In this document: in pieces, positions 25,797 to 37,046 of the stretch
Layout: each line of letters opens with the position of its first letter
How positions within the stretch are numbered: the stretch's first letter is position 1
Source: Actinomyces haliotis
GTDB lineage: Bacteria > Actinomycetota > Actinomycetes > Actinomycetales > Actinomycetaceae
Reading direction: 5' to 3'
Length of the DNA stretch: 64,000 nt
Assembly (NCBI RefSeq): GCF_015355765.1
Contig: NZ_JACWNA010000005.1
Span: 62,001-126,000 of the forward strand
Made by a program: the position numbers and the translations under genes
The notes under the pieces: model-generated
Seen by the model: only the letters and a program-made list of their open reading frames with translations
Database searches by the model: none
Told to the model about the DNA's origin: nothing

Positions 25797-26630
25797 GTGA
25801 CCGCCCCCGTCTTCGTCCTCACCCCCGAGACCCTTGAGCCCGCCGGCGCCGCTGCGACCGCCGCCTCGGGGGGCCTTCTCGTCCTCACCGGGCCCGAGGC
25901 ACGGCACGCCGTCACCGTGCGACGGCTCCGCGCCGGAGAGCGCGTCGACCTCATCGACGGCGCCGGGCTGCGTCTCGTGTGTGAGGTGACCGAGCCCGGG
26001 GCCGGCGGTGCCAAGGACCGTCTCGGCGTCCGCGTCACCGAGCGCGTCGAGGAGCCCGCCCCCGTGATCAGGCTCGCCCTCGTCCAGGCGCTCGCCAAGG
26101 GCGGCCGCGACGAGCAGGCCGTCGAGACCGCCACCGAGGTCGGCGTCGACCTCGTCGTCCCGTGGCAGTCCAGCCGCTGCGTCTCCGTGTGGAACGGGCC
26201 CAAGGCCGCCAAGGGCAGGGCCCGCTGGCAGGCCACCGCGCACGAGGCGGCGAAGCAGGCCCGCCGCGCCCGCGTCCCCGAGGTGCTCGAGTCCGCCGGC
26301 ACCAAGCAGCTGGCTGCGTGGGTGCGTGACGTCGTCGACGCCGGGGGAGCGGTCCTCGTCCTCCACGAGGAGGGCACCGCCCCGATCAGCGGCGCGGAGC
26401 TTCCGGCGCCCGAGGCGGGGGACGCGCCGACAGCGGCCGGCAAGCGCTCCAAGGCGCCGCTCCTCGCCGTCGTCGTCGGCCCCGAGGGCGGGATCGCTCC
26501 CGAGGAGACCACCGCCCTTGAGGCCGCCGGCGCCACCACCGTCCGCCTCGGCCCGCACGTCATGCGCACCGCCTCCGCCGGGCCGGTCGCGCTCGCGGTC
26601 CTCGCGCAGCGCGCCGGGCTGTGGGGCTGA
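25797..26630 (+). CDS. rsmE: 16S rRNA (uracil-1498-N3)-methyltransferase
   Basis: RsmE uses SAM to methylate U1498 of 16S rRNA through a trefoil-knot SPOUT fold. The 277-residue protein has the N-terminal PUA-like region (LTGPEARHAVTVRRLRAGE), then LVQALAKGGRDEQAVETATE, RWQATAHEAAKQARR and the knot motifs VVVGPEGGIAPEE and VRLGPHVMRTASAGPVAL. Loop insertions near residues 200-220 lengthen it slightly. GTG 25797 is chosen because it aligns with the usual family start and a -10 lies seven bases upstream. It begins the conserved run rsmE-phoH-ybeY-corC-era. Confidence 0.95.
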   Translation: MTAPVFVLTPETLEPAGAAATAASGGLLVLTGPEARHAVTVRRLRAGERVDLIDGAGLRLVCEVTEPGAGGAKDRLGVRVTERVEEPAPVIRLALVQALAKGGRDEQAVETATEVGVDLVVPWQSSRCVSVWNGPKAAKGRARWQATAHEAAKQARRARVPEVLESAGTKQLAAWVRDVVDAGGAVLVLHEEGTAPISGAELPAPEAGDAPTAAGKRSKAPLLAVVVGPEGGIAPEETTALEAAGATTVRLGPHVMRTASAGPVALAVLAQRAGLWG

Positions 26631-26756
26631 GTCCTCGAGATCGCTCGCCCCGGGCCCCGGGGCTGCTCCGCCCGCGCCTCACACCCCGCACGCGTGACCG
26701 ATCCCGCCGTCGCGCCCCTCGGCCCGCGGCCGCGCGATCGATAGACTCGGGCCACG

Positions 26757-27991
<1,235 letters not shown>

Positions 27992-27995
<4 letters not shown>

Positions 27996-28450
27996 CCACC
28001 GAGGTCAACAACGAGACCGACGCCGAGATCGACGGCGCCGAGTTCGCCGCCCTCGCCGACCACGTCCTGCGGGCCATGCACGTCAACCCCCGCGCCGAGC
28101 TCAACATCCTCTTCATCGACCCCGAGCCGATGGAGGAGCTCCACGTGCGCTGGCTGGACCTGCCCGGGCCGACCGACGTCATGAGCTTCCCGATGGACGA
28201 GCTCCGCCCCGGGACCCCCGACTCCGAGACCCCCGCCGGCACCCTCGGCGACATCGTCCTGTGCCCGCAGGTCGCCGCCAAGCAGGCCCTCGACGCCGGG
28301 CACAGCGCCGTCGAGGAGATGCTCCTGCTCACCACCCACGGCATCCTCCACCTCCTCGGCTATGACCACGCCGAGCCTGAGGAGAAGAAGGAGATGTTCG
28401 ACCTCCAGCGCCGGCTCCTCCTCACCTTCCTCGCGGAGCGGGGCAAGTGA
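27992..28450 (+). CDS. ybeY: Endoribonuclease YbeY
   Basis: YbeY is a zinc-dependent RNase needed for 16S rRNA 3' end maturation and ribosome quality control. The 152-residue protein ends with the metal motif [16 protein letters not shown] (three histidines), and has [10 protein letters not shown] and [11 protein letters not shown] 27992 overlaps the phoH stop (ATGA) and its own stop overlaps the next gene, so phoH-ybeY-corC are translationally coupled. Length is normal. Confidence 0.96.
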
Positions 28451-29736
28451 CCGGCACCCCTGTCGCCTTCCTCGTCGTCCTGGCGATCGCCGTCCTCGCC
28501 TTCGGCGCGCTGCTCTCGGCCGCCGAGGCCGCCCTCACGCGCATGACGCGCGCCGCCGCCGAGGACCTTGTCGAGGCCGGGCGGCGCGGCGCCACCCGCG
28601 TCCTCGCGCTCGCGGAGCGTCGCGGCAAGGTCCTCGGCGCCGTCGCCTCCGTGCGCGTCGCGGTCGACATGCTTGCCGCCGTCCTCCTCACCCTCGCGCT
28701 CGCCGGTCTCATGAACAGCTGGTGGGTCGTCCTCGCCACCGCCGTCGTCCTCAACACGCTGCTGCTGGGCGTGGTCGTCGGCCTCTCGCCGCGCTCGGCC
28801 GGCCGCCGCAACCCGGACGGCACCCTCCTGGCCCTGGCCGGCGTCCTGGAGAAGGTCGACGCCGTCGGCGCCCCGTGGCGCTGGGTCGAGAACCACTGGG
28901 GGCGCGCCTCCACCCTCACCGACGCCGAGGCCCGCGCCGAGGTCACCGAGGACCTGCGCGAGATGATCGACGAGATCGGCGACTCCGAGTCCATCGAGGA
29001 CGAGGACCGCGAGATGCTGCGCAGCGTCGTGGAGCTCGGCCAGACCCTCGTCCGCGAGGTCATGGTGCCCCGCACCGACATGGTCACCATCGACGCGGAC
29101 AAGCCCGCCTCCGCCGCCATGCGCCTGTTCACGCGCTCCGGCTACTCCCGCGTCCCCGTCATCGGTGACGACGCCGACGACGTCCGCGGCGTCCTCTACC
29201 TCAAGGACGTCCTGCGCCGCCTCGCCTCCCACCCCGAGCAGTCCGAGCGCGAGGTCTCCGCCTTCACCCGCGAGGCCGTCTACGTCCCCGAGATGAAGGC
29301 CGCCGACGACCTCCTGCGCGAGATGCAGACCGGGCACTTCCACATGGCTCTCGCCGTCGACGAGTACGGCGGGACGGCCGGCATCGTCACCATGGAGGAC
29401 CTCCTCGAGGAGGTCGTCGGGGAGCTGCAGGACGAGCACGACCACGCGGAGCCGGAGGTCGAGGACCTCGGCGACGGGCTCTTCCGCGTCCCCGCCCGCC
29501 TGGGCCTCGGCGAGCTCGGCGAGCTCTTCAGCCTCGAGATCGACGACGACGACGTCGACACCGCCGGCGGGCTCCTCGCCAAGGCCATCGGCCGCGTGCC
29601 CATCCCCGGGGCCGTCGGCGACGCCCAGGGCGTCCACCTCGTCGCGGACGAGGCCACCGGCCGCCGCCACCAGGTGACGAGCCTCCTCGCCTCCCGCACC
29701 CCCGATCCGGACGACGGCGACGAGCCCACTGACTGA
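28447..29736 (+). CDS. CNNM/CorC-HlyC family membrane protein
   Basis: A 429-residue protein with an N-terminal transmembrane DUF21 (CNNM) domain of about three to four segments, a tandem CBS pair ([18 protein letters not shown] and [20 protein letters not shown]) and a C-terminal CorC_HlyC domain ending around [11 protein letters not shown]. Related proteins bind adenine nucleotides via CBS domains and transport or regulate magnesium or cobalt. GTG 28447 overlaps the ybeY stop. Located between ybeY and era, as usual in actinobacteria. The older name hemolysin is misleading. Confidence 0.93.
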   Translation: MTGTPVAFLVVLAIAVLAFGALLSAAEAALTRMTRAAAEDLVEAGRRGATRVLALAERRGKVLGAVASVRVAVDMLAAVLLTLALAGLMNSWWVVLATAVVLNTLLLGVVVGLSPRSAGRRNPDGTLLALAGVLEKVDAVGAPWRWVENHWGRASTLTDAEARAEVTEDLREMIDEIGDSESIEDEDREMLRSVVELGQTLVREVMVPRTDMVTIDADKPASAAMRLFTRSGYSRVPVIGDDADDVRGVLYLKDVLRRLASHPEQSEREVSAFTREAVYVPEMKAADDLLREMQTGHFHMALAVDEYGGTAGIVTMEDLLEEVVGELQDEHDHAEPEVEDLGDGLFRVPARLGLGELGELFSLEIDDDDVDTAGGLLAKAIGRVPIPGAVGDAQGVHLVADEATGRRHQVTSLLASRTPDPDDGDEPTD

Positions 29737-29797
29737 CTTCCTTCCCCCGGCGCCCACGGCGACCGAGGCACCCCGCAGACGCACGACGGAGAACCCC

Positions 29798-30988
29798 ATG
29801 ACCGACACCCCCTTCCGCTTCCCGAGCGACGACGAGCTCATGGCGGGCCCGAACGCCTTCGACGATGACTCAGCCGACTCCGCGGATTCCGCCGACGAGA
29901 CGGCGACGCGCAAAAGCGTTGGCTCCGCCGACGTCGCAGCCGACGTCGATCTCGACGCCGACGGCTTCCCCGTCCTGCCCGGCGACGACAGCGACGGCGC
30001 GGGCGACGGCGAGGACGAGGACGCGGTCCTGCCCGCCTCGGCCCGCGTCGAGATCGTCGTGCCCGACGTCCCCGAGGGCTACACCGCCGGCTTCGCCTGC
30101 CTCGTCGGCCGCCCCAACGCAGGGAAGTCCACGCTCACCAACGCCATGGTCGGCCAGAAGGTCGCCATCATGAGCGACCGCCCGCAGACCACCCGCCACA
30201 ACGTGCGCGGCGTCGTCCACCGTGAGACGAGCCAGCTCGTCCTCGTCGACACGCCCGGGCTGCACCGCCCCAAGACGCTCCTCGGCAAGCGGCTCAACGA
30301 CCTCGTGCGCGAGACCCTCCTCGACGTCGACGTCATCGCCTTCTGCGTCCCCGCCGACGAGAAGGTCGGACCCGGCGACCGCTACATCGCCCGCGACCTC
30401 GCCGAGCTGCGCAAGCCCGTCGTCGCCGTCGTCACCAAGAGCGACACGGTCTCCCGCGAGGCCCTGGCCGCCCAGCTCCTCGCCGTCGACGCCCTCGGCG
30501 ACTGGGCCGACATCGTCCCCGTCTCCGCCAAGCGCCACGAGCAGGTCGATGTCCTCGAGGACGTCCTCATCGGCTACCTCCCGCCCTCGCCGCCCCTCTA
30601 CCCGACCGGTGAGATCACCGACGAGCCGCAGGCCGTCATGATCGGCGAGCTCGTCCGCGAGGCCGCCCTCGAGGGCGTGCGCGACGAGCTGCCGCACTCG
30701 CTCGCCGTCGTCGTCGACGAGGTCCTCGACCCCCGCCGCGACGCCACCTCCTCCGCCGTGAAGGGCCGCGGCCAGCGCCTCCAGGTCCGCGTCAGCCTCG
30801 TCGTCGAGCGCGACTCCCAGAAGGCCATCATCATCGGCAAGGGCGGATCGCGCCTCAAGGAGATCGGCGTCAACGCGCGCAAGGGCATCGAGAAGCTCCT
30901 CGGCCGCAAGGTCTACCTCGACCTCCACGTCCGCACCGCCAAGGACTGGCAGTCCGACCCCAAGGCTCTCGCCAAGCTGGGCTTCTGA
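29798..30988 (+). CDS. era: GTPase Era with long acidic N-terminal extension
   Basis: Era binds the 3' end of 16S rRNA and supports 30S assembly. G motifs: G1 GRPNAGKST (104-112), G3 DTPGLH, G4 TKSD; the KH domain has [20 protein letters not shown] and the usual C-terminal [14 protein letters not shown]. Standard Era has about 300 residues and begins right before G1; here 95 to 100 extra residues precede it, rich in D, S, E and A ([32 protein letters not shown]). The extension is in frame from ATG 29798; no convincing start with a ribosome-binding site lies close to G1. It is probably disordered. Confidence 0.93.
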   Translation: MTDTPFRFPSDDELMAGPNAFDDDSADSADSADETATRKSVGSADVAADVDLDADGFPVLPGDDSDGAGDGEDEDAVLPASARVEIVVPDVPEGYTAGFACLVGRPNAGKSTLTNAMVGQKVAIMSDRPQTTRHNVRGVVHRETSQLVLVDTPGLHRPKTLLGKRLNDLVRETLLDVDVIAFCVPADEKVGPGDRYIARDLAELRKPVVAVVTKSDTVSREALAAQLLAVDALGDWADIVPVSAKRHEQVDVLEDVLIGYLPPSPPLYPTGEITDEPQAVMIGELVREAALEGVRDELPHSLAVVVDEVLDPRRDATSSAVKGRGQRLQVRVSLVVERDSQKAIIIGKGGSRLKEIGVNARKGIEKLLGRKVYLDLHVRTAKDWQSDPKALAKLGF

Positions 30989-31010
30989 GCCGGGCCGGGG
31001 AGCGAACCAC

Positions 31011-32906
31011 GTGAGTGAGCGGGCACCGCAGGAGGAACCGGACGACGGGTCGCGCCGTCCCTCCTCCCCGCGCGCCTCACGCCTCGAGAGCGCCCGCGCC
31101 CGCCACGCCGAGGCACGGGCACGCCGCCGAGCCGAGCCCGCCCACCTCACCGAGACGGAGGTCCGCTCCACCTGGAGCTGGCTGCGCGCGGTGCCCAGCC
31201 GCGTCGCCACCCTCCTGACCGACGTCTGGCGGACCGAGCGCCACCGCCTGTGGATCATGGCGCTGGGCGTCGCCGCGGTCGTCGTCCTCCTGGCCGTCCT
31301 CGGCACCGGACGCCAGGAGATCTGGGAGATCCTCTCCACGGTCGCCCTCGGCGCCCTCGTCCTCGCCGTTTCCCGCGACCACCGCACCGCCGGCGCCGTC
31401 GTCGTCTCCCTGCTGGTCCTCAGCCTCGTCGGCACCCTCGCCGGCCCCCGCTGGAGCCCGACACCCGTCCACACCGACCTCGCCCCGAGCACCAGCGACA
31501 CCCGCGTCGGCGGCGACGTCACGACCCCCGCCGTCGGCACCTACGACGTCGAGACGGCGACGGTCCAGGTCACCCAGGCCGACGGCGAGACGCTCCCCGC
31601 CCTGCTCCGACGACCCAAGGGCGTCACGACCCCCACCCGCGCCGTCGTCTTCATGCACGGCGCGGGCACGCACACCGCGTGGGGCTTCGCCGAGCAGGCC
31701 GACTCCATCGCCTCCACCGGCGTCACCACCCTCGTGCCCTCCAAGCCCATGGAAAACTACAGCACGACCAGCCGCGACTACGTCTCGATGGCCGCCGACT
31801 ACGAGAAGAGCGTGGACTGGCTCCGGTCGCAGGACTTCGTCGACCCGGACCAGGTCGGGATCTACGCCGAGTCCGAGGGCGGCTTCCCCGGCGTCGTCCT
31901 CGCCGCCCAGGACCAGCGGATCGCGTTCCTCGTCCTGGCCAGCGCCCCCGTCGTCCTCCTGCGCCAGCAGGCCTCCTTCGCCGCCGTCAACTACCTCGAC
32001 AACGTCGGCGTCCCGCCCGCCATCCTCTCCGTCATCCCGCGCGTCCTCGGATCCCAGGAGATCCCCGGTGGAGGCTTCGACTACGTCGACTTCGACGCCC
32101 GCTCCTACGAGCGGCGCATCCGCGTCCCCATCCTCATGCTCTACGGGACGGGGGACTCCTCCATGCCGATCGTGCAGGGGCCCGAGACGGTCCGCGACGC
32201 CATCGCGGCTAACGGCAACAAGGCCCTCACCGTGCGCTACTACGAGCGCGCCAACCACGGCCTCAAGCTCGGCAACTCCACCGACGGCAGGCTCGCTCCG
32301 GGCGTCGCCCGCGACCTCAGCCGCTGGATCGACGGGCTGCCGGTCACGGCGAGCGCCTCCCCGCAGGTCGCCGGAGCCACCCCCGTCCAGGACTTCTCGG
32401 CGACGACGCCCGGAGCGACCCGCTGGTACGCCTCCGGGGACCTCATGGTCCTCGCGATCCTCTCCGGCTTCCTCCTCCTCATCGCCGCGGGGCTCGTCTG
32501 GCTCCTCGGTCAGGCGCCCCGGCTCGTGGGACGCCGCGGCCTGCACCTGCCCGACCCCGTCGGCCGGTGGACGGCGGCCCTGGCACTGTCCGTGACCGCC
32601 TCGTGGGTGCTCTACCTGGCCTACCTCGTCGCCGTGGCCCGGCTCGCGGTCTCCTACCGGTCGAACCCGTGGCTGTCCTACGGCGGCTGGGCCGTCGCGC
32701 AGCTGACGGCGCTCGGCACGCTCGTCCTCCTCGTCAAGCTCGTCGCGCGCGCGTGGCACGTGCGCGGGCACGAGCGTCACGGACGGGACGAGGGCGGCCG
32801 CTGGCTCACCGTCCCCTCCGGCGCGGTCCTCGCGCTCGCGCTCACGGGAACGGTCGTCCTCCTCGTGGACCTGTCCTACTGGGGGCTCTTCCCGGTGCTC
32901 CTCTGA
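31011..32906 (+). CDS. Membrane-anchored alpha/beta hydrolase
   Basis: A 631-residue protein. An arginine-rich cytoplasmic N-terminus (residues 1-80) is followed by about three hydrophobic segments to residue 150, a 330-residue hydrolase domain, and four C-terminal hydrophobic segments from about residue 475. The hydrolase part shows VVFMHGAGTHTAWG (oxyanion region), nucleophile context IYAESEGGFPG (AxSxG rather than GxSxG), acid in LYGTGDSSMP and histidine in ERANHGLKL, so a Ser-Asp-His triad is plausible. It resembles dienelactone-hydrolase/peptidase-like serine hydrolases. GTG 31011 starts 22 bases after era. Substrate unknown, likely envelope-facing. Confidence 0.75.
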   Translation: MSERAPQEEPDDGSRRPSSPRASRLESARARHAEARARRRAEPAHLTETEVRSTWSWLRAVPSRVATLLTDVWRTERHRLWIMALGVAAVVVLLAVLGTGRQEIWEILSTVALGALVLAVSRDHRTAGAVVVSLLVLSLVGTLAGPRWSPTPVHTDLAPSTSDTRVGGDVTTPAVGTYDVETATVQVTQADGETLPALLRRPKGVTTPTRAVVFMHGAGTHTAWGFAEQADSIASTGVTTLVPSKPMENYSTTSRDYVSMAADYEKSVDWLRSQDFVDPDQVGIYAESEGGFPGVVLAAQDQRIAFLVLASAPVVLLRQQASFAAVNYLDNVGVPPAILSVIPRVLGSQEIPGGGFDYVDFDARSYERRIRVPILMLYGTGDSSMPIVQGPETVRDAIAANGNKALTVRYYERANHGLKLGNSTDGRLAPGVARDLSRWIDGLPVTASASPQVAGATPVQDFSATTPGATRWYASGDLMVLAILSGFLLLIAAGLVWLLGQAPRLVGRRGLHLPDPVGRWTAALALSVTASWVLYLAYLVAVARLAVSYRSNPWLSYGGWAVAQLTALGTLVLLVKLVARAWHVRGHERHGRDEGGRWLTVPSGAVLALALTGTVVLLVDLSYWGLFPVLL

Positions 32907-33077
32907 CGCTCGCGCCCGCAGGCGCGCTCCGCCGGCCACGCCGAGCGACCCGCGGGGACCGAGGACCTGCGCGAGTGTTTCCGAGGGGTTACTCTCGTCA
33001 CGCCGTCGTGGGCCCCGTGACACACCGTCGTGCCACCGTGACGGCGCACCCACCCGAGGAGCCGAGGAGAACCGCGC

Positions 33078-36000
33078 ATGTCCACCACCCCCGCCGGAAC
33101 CACTGACCCCGCCGCCCGCGCCTGCCCGGACGAGCTCTGGGAGATCGGCCAGCGCGCCGTCACGAGGGCGAGACGATGGGCGGACGAGTCCTCGGCGGAG
33201 TCCACCCCGCGCACGGCCGCGCTCCTGTCCGGCATCCTCGCCGACCCCGAGGGCCTCGACTTCACCACCCGCTTCGTCGACGACGTCGTCCGCCCCGTCG
33301 ACCTCGACGTCGCCGGCGACGCCCTCATCAAGCTCACGAGGCGCCGCAACGACTTCCTCCCGCCCTACCTGCGCGCCGCCCTGGGCCTGGGAGGCGCCGC
33401 CTCCCGGCTCGCCCCGCGCACCGTCGCCGCCGTCGCCCGCCGCACTTTCCGCGAGATCGTCGGCGACCTCGTCGTCGACGCCAGCCCGGCCGGCCTTGGG
33501 CCCGCGCTCGCCCGCCTCCGCAAGGGCGGTCACCGACTCAACGTCAACCTCCTCGGCGAGGCCGTCCTCGGCGAGGCCGAGGCCACCCGCCGTCTCGAGG
33601 CCGTCTCCGAGCTCGTCCAGCGCGACGACGTCGACTACGTCTCCGTCAAGGTCTCCGCCGTCACCGGCCCCCACGACCCCTGGGGCTTTCAGGAGGTCGT
33701 CGCCCACGGCGTCGAGGCCCTCACCCCGCTCTACCGCCTCGCACGCGACAACGGCACCTTCCTCAACCTCGACATGGAGGACTACAAGGACCTCGACCTC
33801 ACCATCGCGGTCTTCACCGCGATCCTCGACCAGGAGGACCTGCGGGGCTACGAGGCCGGCATCGTCCTCCAGGCCTACCTCCCGGACTCACTCGGTGCCA
33901 TGCAGCGGCTCCAGGAGTGGGCCAAGGCCCGCGTCGACGCCGGCGGCGCCCGGATCAAGGTCCGCTGCGTCAAGGGCGCCAACCTCTCCATGGAGCGCGT
34001 CGACGCCGAGATCCACGGCTGGGACCTCACCACCCAGCCCTCCAAGCAGGACACGGACACCAACTACAAGCGGATCCTCGACTGGGCCATGACGCCCGAG
34101 CGGACGCGCAACATCCGCCTGGGCGTGGCCGGCATGAACATCTTCGACTGCGCCTTCGGCTTCGAGCTGCGCCGCGCCCGCGGCCTCGAGGACACTGACG
34201 CCGTCGAGTTCGAGATGCTCTCCGGCATGGCCGAGGACATGCAGAAGGTCGTCACCCGGGACACCGGCCACCTCCTCCTCTACGTCCCCGTCGTCAACCC
34301 CAAGGAGTTCGACGTGGCGATCTCCTACCTCGTTCGCCGACTCGAGGAGAACGCGGCCCCGGAGAACTTCATGTCCGGCGTCTTCGACATCGCGATGAAC
34401 GAGGAGGTCTTCGACCGCGAGCGCGGCCGCTTCCTCGCCGCGCTCTCCAACGTCGACCCCGCGGCGCCCGTGCCGACCCCGAACCGCACCCAGGACCGCC
34501 TCGCCGAGGCTGCCGCCGGCGTCCCCGAGCCCACGGGCGCCGACTCCGAGCAGGCCCGCCGCACCTTCGCCAACGAGCCCGACTCCGACCCGGCCCTCGC
34601 CGCCAACCGCCAGTGGGCCCGCGACATCGCGGCGCGCATGAGGGACTCCCGCCTGGGCGCCGACGCCGTCGACGCCTCGGCCGCCCGCCTCGCCACCACG
34701 ACGGACGTCGACGAGCTCATCCTCGACCTCGGCGACGCCGCCGCCTCCTGGCGCGAGCTAGGCGCCGAGGGACGGGCCGCGATCCTCCACCGCGTCGCCG
34801 ACACGCTCGGCGCCCGCCGCGGCGAGCTCATCGAGGTCGCAGGCTCCGAGGCCGGCAAGACCGTCAGCCAGGCCGACCCCGAGGTCTCCGAGGCCATCGA
34901 CTTCTGCCGCCACTACGCCGAGCGCTCCCTCCTCCTCGAGGACCCCGACTACCTCGGCGGCGCCACCGTCTCCCCGGTGGAGGTCACCGTCGTGGCGAGC
35001 CCCTGGAACTTCCCGCTCGCCATCCCCACCGGCGGCGTCGCCGCCGCCCTGGCGACCGGCTCCACCGTCGTCCTCAAGCCGGCCCCGCCCGCGAAGCGCT
35101 GCGCCGCCGAGCTCGTCCGCGCCTTCCACGACGCCGGCGTCCCCGAGAACGTCCTCGTCCTCGCCGCACTCGACGACGGCGAGGTCTCCCAGCACCTCGC
35201 CGAGCACGACGGCGTCGGCCGCGTCATCCTCACCGGCTCCTACGACACGGCGAAGCTCTTCCGCTCCTGGAAGCCCGGCATGCACCTGCTCGGCGAGACC
35301 AGCGGCAAGAACGCCATCATCGTCACCCCCTCGGCGGACCCGGACCTCGCCGTCAAGGACACGATCGCCTCCGCCTTCGGCCACGCCGGCCAGAAGTGCT
35401 CGGCGGCCTCGCTGCTCATCCTCGTCGGCTCCGCCGGCCGCTCGGAGCGTATCGCCCGCCAGCTCGTCGACGCCGCCCAGTCGCTGCGCGTCAAGATGCC
35501 CTGGAACCTCGACTCCGAGGTCGGGCCGGTCGTCCAGCCCGACGACGAGAAGGCTCTGCGCGGCCTCACCGAGCTGGGGGAGGGCGAGCACTGGGTCGTC
35601 AAGCCCGAGAGCCTCGGCGACGGCCTGTGGCGCCCCGGCATCCGCGCCGGCGTCACCCCGGGCAGCGAGTACCACCTCACCGAGTACTTCGCCCCGGTCC
35701 TCGGCGTCATGCGCGTGGAGACCCTCGAGGAGGCCATCGACGCCGTCAACGCCGTCGACTACGGCCTCACCTCCGGCCTGCACACCCTCGACCCGGACGA
35801 GCTCGCGCTGTGGCTCGACCGCGTCGAGGCCGGCAACCTCTACGTCAACCGCGGCATCACGGGCGCCATCGTCCGCCGTCAGCCCTTCGGCGGCTGGAAG
35901 CGCTCCGCCATCGGCTCCACCACGAAGGCGGGCGGCCCGAGCTATCTGCTCGGCCTCGTCGACGTCCTGCCCGGCGACGACGCCACCCGCGACGCCGAGG

Positions 36001-36665
36001 AGGAGCGCGCCTCCGCGAAGGGCCGGCACGACCTGGGGAGCCTCCTCGAGCCCCGCGTCAAGGCCGTCTACGACGCCGTCGCCGGCGACCTCGACAAGCG
36101 CGACGTCGCCTTCCTGCGCCGCGCCCTCGTCGCCGACGCGACGGCCTGGGCCGACGAGTACGGCGTCGGGCGCGACGTCTCGGGTCTCGCCTGCGAGCGC
36201 AACGTGCTGCGCTACGTGCCCTCCGACGTCGTCGTGCGCGCCGGCGCGGGCACGAACGTCGCCGACCTCGCGCGCGTCCTCGCCGCGGGCGTCCTCGCGG
36301 GCGGCGAGGTGAGCGTGTCCGCCGCCGAGGAGCTCCCGACGCGTCTGGCGTCGGCGGCTCGCGCCGCGGGCGTCGAGGTCGCCGTCGAGGCGCCCGGCGT
36401 CTGGGAGTCGCGCCTCGCCGACCTCGCCTCCTCCGGCGAGCTGGGCGTGCGCGTGCGGCTGCTCGGACAGCGCGGCGTCGACCCCGAGGCCCGCTGGTCC
36501 GAGGCGAGCCGTGTCACCGGCGGAAGCCCGGACGTCGCCCTCTACACCGGGGGCGTCACCGCCTCGCCGCACGTCGAGCTCCTGCCGTTCCTGCGCGAGC
36601 AGGCGGTGAGCGTCACCAAGCACCGCTTCGGCACCCCGCTGGACCTCGCCGAGGGCCTGCTCTGA
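33078..36665 (+). CDS. putA: Bifunctional proline dehydrogenase / glutamate-semialdehyde dehydrogenase
   Basis: PutA oxidises proline to pyrroline-5-carboxylate with FAD and then to glutamate with NAD. The 1195-residue protein carries an N-terminal PRODH barrel (NVNLLGEAVLGEAEATRRL, VSVKVSAVTGPHDPWGF, the EMLSGMAEDMQKVV region), a linker near 480-520, and an aldehyde dehydrogenase domain with SPWNFPLAIPTGG, LGETSGKN and catalytic Cys774 in FGHAGQKCSAAS. About 190 residues follow the dehydrogenase, as in other long actinobacterial PutA. There is no N-terminal ribbon-helix-helix, so it is not its own repressor. ATG 33078 has GAGGAG upstream. Confidence 0.95.
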   Translation: MSTTPAGTTDPAARACPDELWEIGQRAVTRARRWADESSAESTPRTAALLSGILADPEGLDFTTRFVDDVVRPVDLDVAGDALIKLTRRRNDFLPPYLRAALGLGGAASRLAPRTVAAVARRTFREIVGDLVVDASPAGLGPALARLRKGGHRLNVNLLGEAVLGEAEATRRLEAVSELVQRDDVDYVSVKVSAVTGPHDPWGFQEVVAHGVEALTPLYRLARDNGTFLNLDMEDYKDLDLTIAVFTAILDQEDLRGYEAGIVLQAYLPDSLGAMQRLQEWAKARVDAGGARIKVRCVKGANLSMERVDAEIHGWDLTTQPSKQDTDTNYKRILDWAMTPERTRNIRLGVAGMNIFDCAFGFELRRARGLEDTDAVEFEMLSGMAEDMQKVVTRDTGHLLLYVPVVNPKEFDVAISYLVRRLEENAAPENFMSGVFDIAMNEEVFDRERGRFLAALSNVDPAAPVPTPNRTQDRLAEAAAGVPEPTGADSEQARRTFANEPDSDPALAANRQWARDIAARMRDSRLGADAVDASAARLATTTDVDELILDLGDAAASWRELGAEGRAAILHRVADTLGARRGELIEVAGSEAGKTVSQADPEVSEAIDFCRHYAERSLLLEDPDYLGGATVSPVEVTVVASPWNFPLAIPTGGVAAALATGSTVVLKPAPPAKRCAAELVRAFHDAGVPENVLVLAALDDGEVSQHLAEHDGVGRVILTGSYDTAKLFRSWKPGMHLLGETSGKNAIIVTPSADPDLAVKDTIASAFGHAGQKCSAASLLILVGSAGRSERIARQLVDAAQSLRVKMPWNLDSEVGPVVQPDDEKALRGLTELGEGEHWVVKPESLGDGLWRPGIRAGVTPGSEYHLTEYFAPVLGVMRVETLEEAIDAVNAVDYGLTSGLHTLDPDELALWLDRVEAGNLYVNRGITGAIVRRQPFGGWKRSAIGSTTKAGGPSYLLGLVDVLPGDDATRDAEEERASAKGRHDLGSLLEPRVKAVYDAVAGDLDKRDVAFLRRALVADATAWADEYGVGRDVSGLACERNVLRYVPSDVVVRAGAGTNVADLARVLAAGVLAGGEVSVSAAEELPTRLASAARAAGVEVAVEAPGVWESRLADLASSGELGVRVRLLGQRGVDPEARWSEASRVTGGSPDVALYTGGVTASPHVELLPFLREQAVSVTKHRFGTPLDLAEGLL

Positions 36666-36758
36666 GACTGTGAGACCCTGGAGACCCTGGGGGCCCAGCA
36701 GACGCATGAGGCGCTGCGCCGCCCGAGCTCTCCGCGCGCATGGACCACGCTGGTGATT

Positions 36759-36793
36759 CTGGACCGCCTGAGACACTGTCTCAGGCGGTCCAG
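36759..36793. terminator. 35-base perfect palindrome after putA
   Basis: Perfect 17-base arms flank one central base; an outer TGGACCA/TGGTCCA pair (36741-36747, 36805-36811) extends the structure to about 70 bases with mismatches. It lies 94 bases past the putA stop and 160 before the leuA leader promoter. Most simply a terminator, but such a tight palindrome could also be cruciform-forming or protein-bound. Confidence 0.55.
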
Positions 36794-36930
36794 TCTCGTC
36801 GCGATGGTCCAAGGAGCGTCGGGGACCGATGGGCGGGGGACGCACGCAGCGCCGGTGCGCGCGGAGCCCACCGGTGGCGGGCGTGCCGGCGCCGTCTGGA
36901 GGCGGTGCGAGGTCCGGTCCGCGTCGCCGT

Positions 36931-36959
36931 CTGACACGGGTCACGATTCGGGGTACGGT
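36931..36959 (+). promoter_or_regulatory. Promoter of the leuA leader
   Basis: CTGACA (36931-36936), a 17-base spacer and TACGGT (36954-36959) make a good housekeeping-type promoter. The -10 ends six bases before GTG 36966, so transcription would begin at or next to the leader peptide start codon. Confidence 0.6.
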
Positions 36960-36965
36960 CGCCAC

Positions 36966-37046
36966 GTGCGAGCGACCACGAGCGCGCGCGTCCGCATGAC
37001 CCGGACGCGCCTCAGCCTCCTGCTTAGTCGCCGCGGCGGGGCCTGA
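36966..37046 (+). CDS. Leucine-rich leader peptide of leuA
   Basis: A 26-codon frame from GTG 36966 (or 16 codons from the in-frame ATG 36996) encodes RTRLSLLLSRRGGA at its end. Four leucine codons lie within five positions (CTC, AGC, CTC, CTG, CTT), the last a codon that looks scarce in this window. It lies 132 bases before leuA, behind a good promoter. This is the layout of ribosome-mediated leucine attenuation described for actinobacterial leuA genes. The GTG start would be leaderless; the ATG start has no clear ribosome-binding site. Confidence 0.65.
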   Translation: MRATTSARVRMTRTRLSLLLSRRGGA

